A stretch of DNA of 57,708 bases from Saccharopolyspora soli. Its GTDB lineage: Bacteria > Actinomycetota > Actinomycetes > Mycobacteriales > Pseudonocardiaceae. The stretch's first letter is position 1, and the number at the start of each line of letters is the position of its first letter. The notes under the pieces are model-generated. The model saw nothing but the letters and a program-made list of their open reading frames with translations, was not told where the DNA came from and ran no database searches. The position numbers and the translations under genes were made by a program. Positions 56,870 through 57,708 of this stretch are shown here, in pieces. The stretch is taken from positions 1 through 57,708 of the forward strand of contig NZ_JALBWV010000058.1 in NCBI RefSeq assembly GCF_022678645.1. The letters are read 5' to 3'.

Positions 56870-57508
56870 TCAGTTGCTGATGGCGGGCATGGCTCGCTGG
56901 TAGCGGGTGTCGGCGAGCTGGGCGGTGAGAAAAGCCGCGATGTCGGCGCGGCTCATGACGGAGCCGATGCGGTCATGACCGAGGAAGCCGGAGCGGATCC
57001 GGCCGGTGGCGGGTTTGTTGGTGGGGTTGGTGATGCGGGCGATGGTGTAGTCGAGATCGGAGGAAGTGACGGCCTCGGTCATGCCCTTCAGCTCCGCGAG
57101 CGCGTTGGGGAACATCAGCTGGGCCATGACGGGCAGCACCTTGTGCTTCCAGTGCGGTTTGTCCCGCGGGTCGGCTAGCGAGGGCGTGGCCAGGCCGATG
57201 AAGCGGGCCACCTTCTCCTTCTCCATGGCCTGCACGATGATCCGCGTCCCGTCGGCCAGCGGGGTGCCGGTCGCGGACCGCTTCAGTGACGGGCCGAGCG
57301 CGCTGATCACCGCGTCCGCGCCGGTCACGGCCTGCTGGACGGCATCGCGGTCGGACAACTGTCCGATGACGACCGTGAGGTTCGGGTAGGTGAGGGTGAG
57401 CTTGGCGGGGGTGCGGACCAGGGCGGTGACCTGATGGCCGTCGTCCAGCAGCTGCTGGACAACGAGGCGGCCGATACCGCCGGTCGCACCGAAGACAGTG
57501 ACACGCAT
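56870..57508 (-). CDS. NAD(P)H-binding protein, atypical SDR / NmrA-like
   Basis: A 212-aa single-domain Rossmann protein. VFGATGGIGRLVVQQLLDDGH (G-A-T-G-G-I-G motif near residues 6-13), then LVRTPAK, VIGQLSDRDAVQQAV and GADAVISALGP, are typical of the atypical SDR5/NmrA-like group. It lacks the YxxxK catalytic pair in the usual place, so a sensing or reductase-like function is open. AAAGGAG stands about 10 nt before ATG 57508. It is followed by the short truncated gene and preceded by a DoxX-like gene, all on the minus strand. Confidence 0.85.
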   Translation of the reverse strand: MRVTVFGATGGIGRLVVQQLLDDGHQVTALVRTPAKLTLTYPNLTVVIGQLSDRDAVQQAVTGADAVISALGPSLKRSATGTPLADGTRIIVQAMEKEKVARFIGLATPSLADPRDKPHWKHKVLPVMAQLMFPNALAELKGMTEAVTSSDLDYTIARITNPTNKPATGRIRSGFLGHDRIGSVMSRADIAAFLTAQLADTRYQRAMPAISN

Positions 57509-57565
57509 CAGGATTGGCTCCTTTCCGGTGAACGGGTTGAGGACCCGGCGGGGCCCGGCGCGGGG

Positions 57566-57708
57566 TCAGAAGCTGTAGGGGCCGAAGCGTCCCCAGGCCA
57601 CCAAAGCGCTCATGATCAGCAGAACGATGTCGAAGGCGATCGCGCCGGGTTCCTTGCGGCGGGCGTGGGTGAGTGCGGCCAAAACCATGACCACGGCCAG
57701 GCCGGTCG
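57566..57708 (-). CDS. DoxX-like membrane protein, C-terminal part (runs off window)
   Basis: The last 46 codons read TGLAVVMVLAALTHARRKEP, then GAIAFDIVLLIMSALVAWGR and FGPYSF with a stop at 57566. The pattern of helix, ARRKEP loop, helix and WGRFGP end is characteristic of small DoxX-like four-helix membrane proteins. The start lies outside the window. It is upstream of the NAD(P)-binding gene, 57 bp away, and may be cotranscribed. Confidence 0.75.
   Translation of the reverse strand, partial: TGLAVVMVLAALTHARRKEPGAIAFDIVLLIMSALVAWGRFGPYSF

Noticed and set aside
1..57708. CRISPR array, natural-product gene cluster or prophage
   Set aside because: No regularly spaced repeats, no PKS/NRPS/terpene synthase motifs and no phage structural genes were seen; only one integrase fragment exists.

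Overview
This window is high-GC bacterial DNA that fits an actinomycete. The evidence is a WhiB protein, an actinobacterial SAM-dependent methyltransferase of the DUF574 type, many GTG starts and one TTG start, purine-rich ribosome binding sites, and many GntR, LacI, TetR and LysR regulators. A Pseudonocardiaceae host such as Saccharopolyspora is my inference from gene content, not proven. No rRNA, complete tRNA, CRISPR array or natural-product assembly line was seen.

Layout. Positions 1-9.5 kb hold a WhiB gene running into an IS110 remnant, a secreted amidase, and a minus-strand operon (NCS1 permease, amidase, PxpA-like protein) beside a GntR regulator with tandem TGTGATC boxes. A decayed aldo/keto reductase follows, whose intact paralogue is at 42 kb. 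Around 10.0-10.3 kb a tRNA 3' end with its terminator and a truncated integrase mark an old integration site. From 10.3 to 14.5 kb a GntR regulator faces an operon of FAH-family hydrolase, alpha/beta hydrolase, amidohydrolase and a small Cys-rich protein, across an array of six ATTGGT hexamers. SDR/ALDH remnants, a PhoD-type phosphatase, a methyltransferase and a glycosidase-like remnant follow. From 19.0 to 25.2 kb a LacI regulator precedes a probable sugar-acid operon (MFS, enolase-superfamily dehydratase, YciI, metallo-beta-lactamase-fold hydrolase, second MFS). A large ATPase-LuxR regulator and a PAS-GGDEF diguanylate cyclase come next.

The most interesting part is a pair of related catabolic loci. 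Locus B (46.9-56.6 kb) looks intact: VOC protein and GntR regulator on the minus strand, then fused E1, E2, a LacI regulator, a 3-hydroxyisobutyrate-dehydrogenase-like enzyme, an M24 'pita-bread' enzyme and an aldehyde dehydrogenase. Locus A (29.8-39.7 kb) is a rearranged relative. On the minus strand it has a five-gene operon (hydroxyacid dehydrogenase, zinc alcohol dehydrogenase, amidohydrolase, M24 enzyme, aldehyde dehydrogenase). On the plus strand it has two more amidohydrolases. Between them lie a vestige of the VOC gene and a chimeric ORF made of the E1 start, a middle piece of the ALDH and the last residues of the ALDH. Both loci keep the same divergent control region with paired TGGATCCA palindromes. 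Both M24 proteins replace the second conserved metal-binding Asp by Cys, which argues against an ordinary peptidase.

From 39.7 to 46.6 kb lie a TetR/quinone-oxidoreductase pair with ACTAGT-centred operators, two aldo/keto reductases, a LysR regulator and an MFS transporter. The transporter's promoter carries TGCAACCGGTTGCA boxes that match those in front of the LacI gene of locus B. This suggests the transporter feeds that pathway. The window ends in an NAD(P)-binding protein and the 3' end of a DoxX-like membrane protein.
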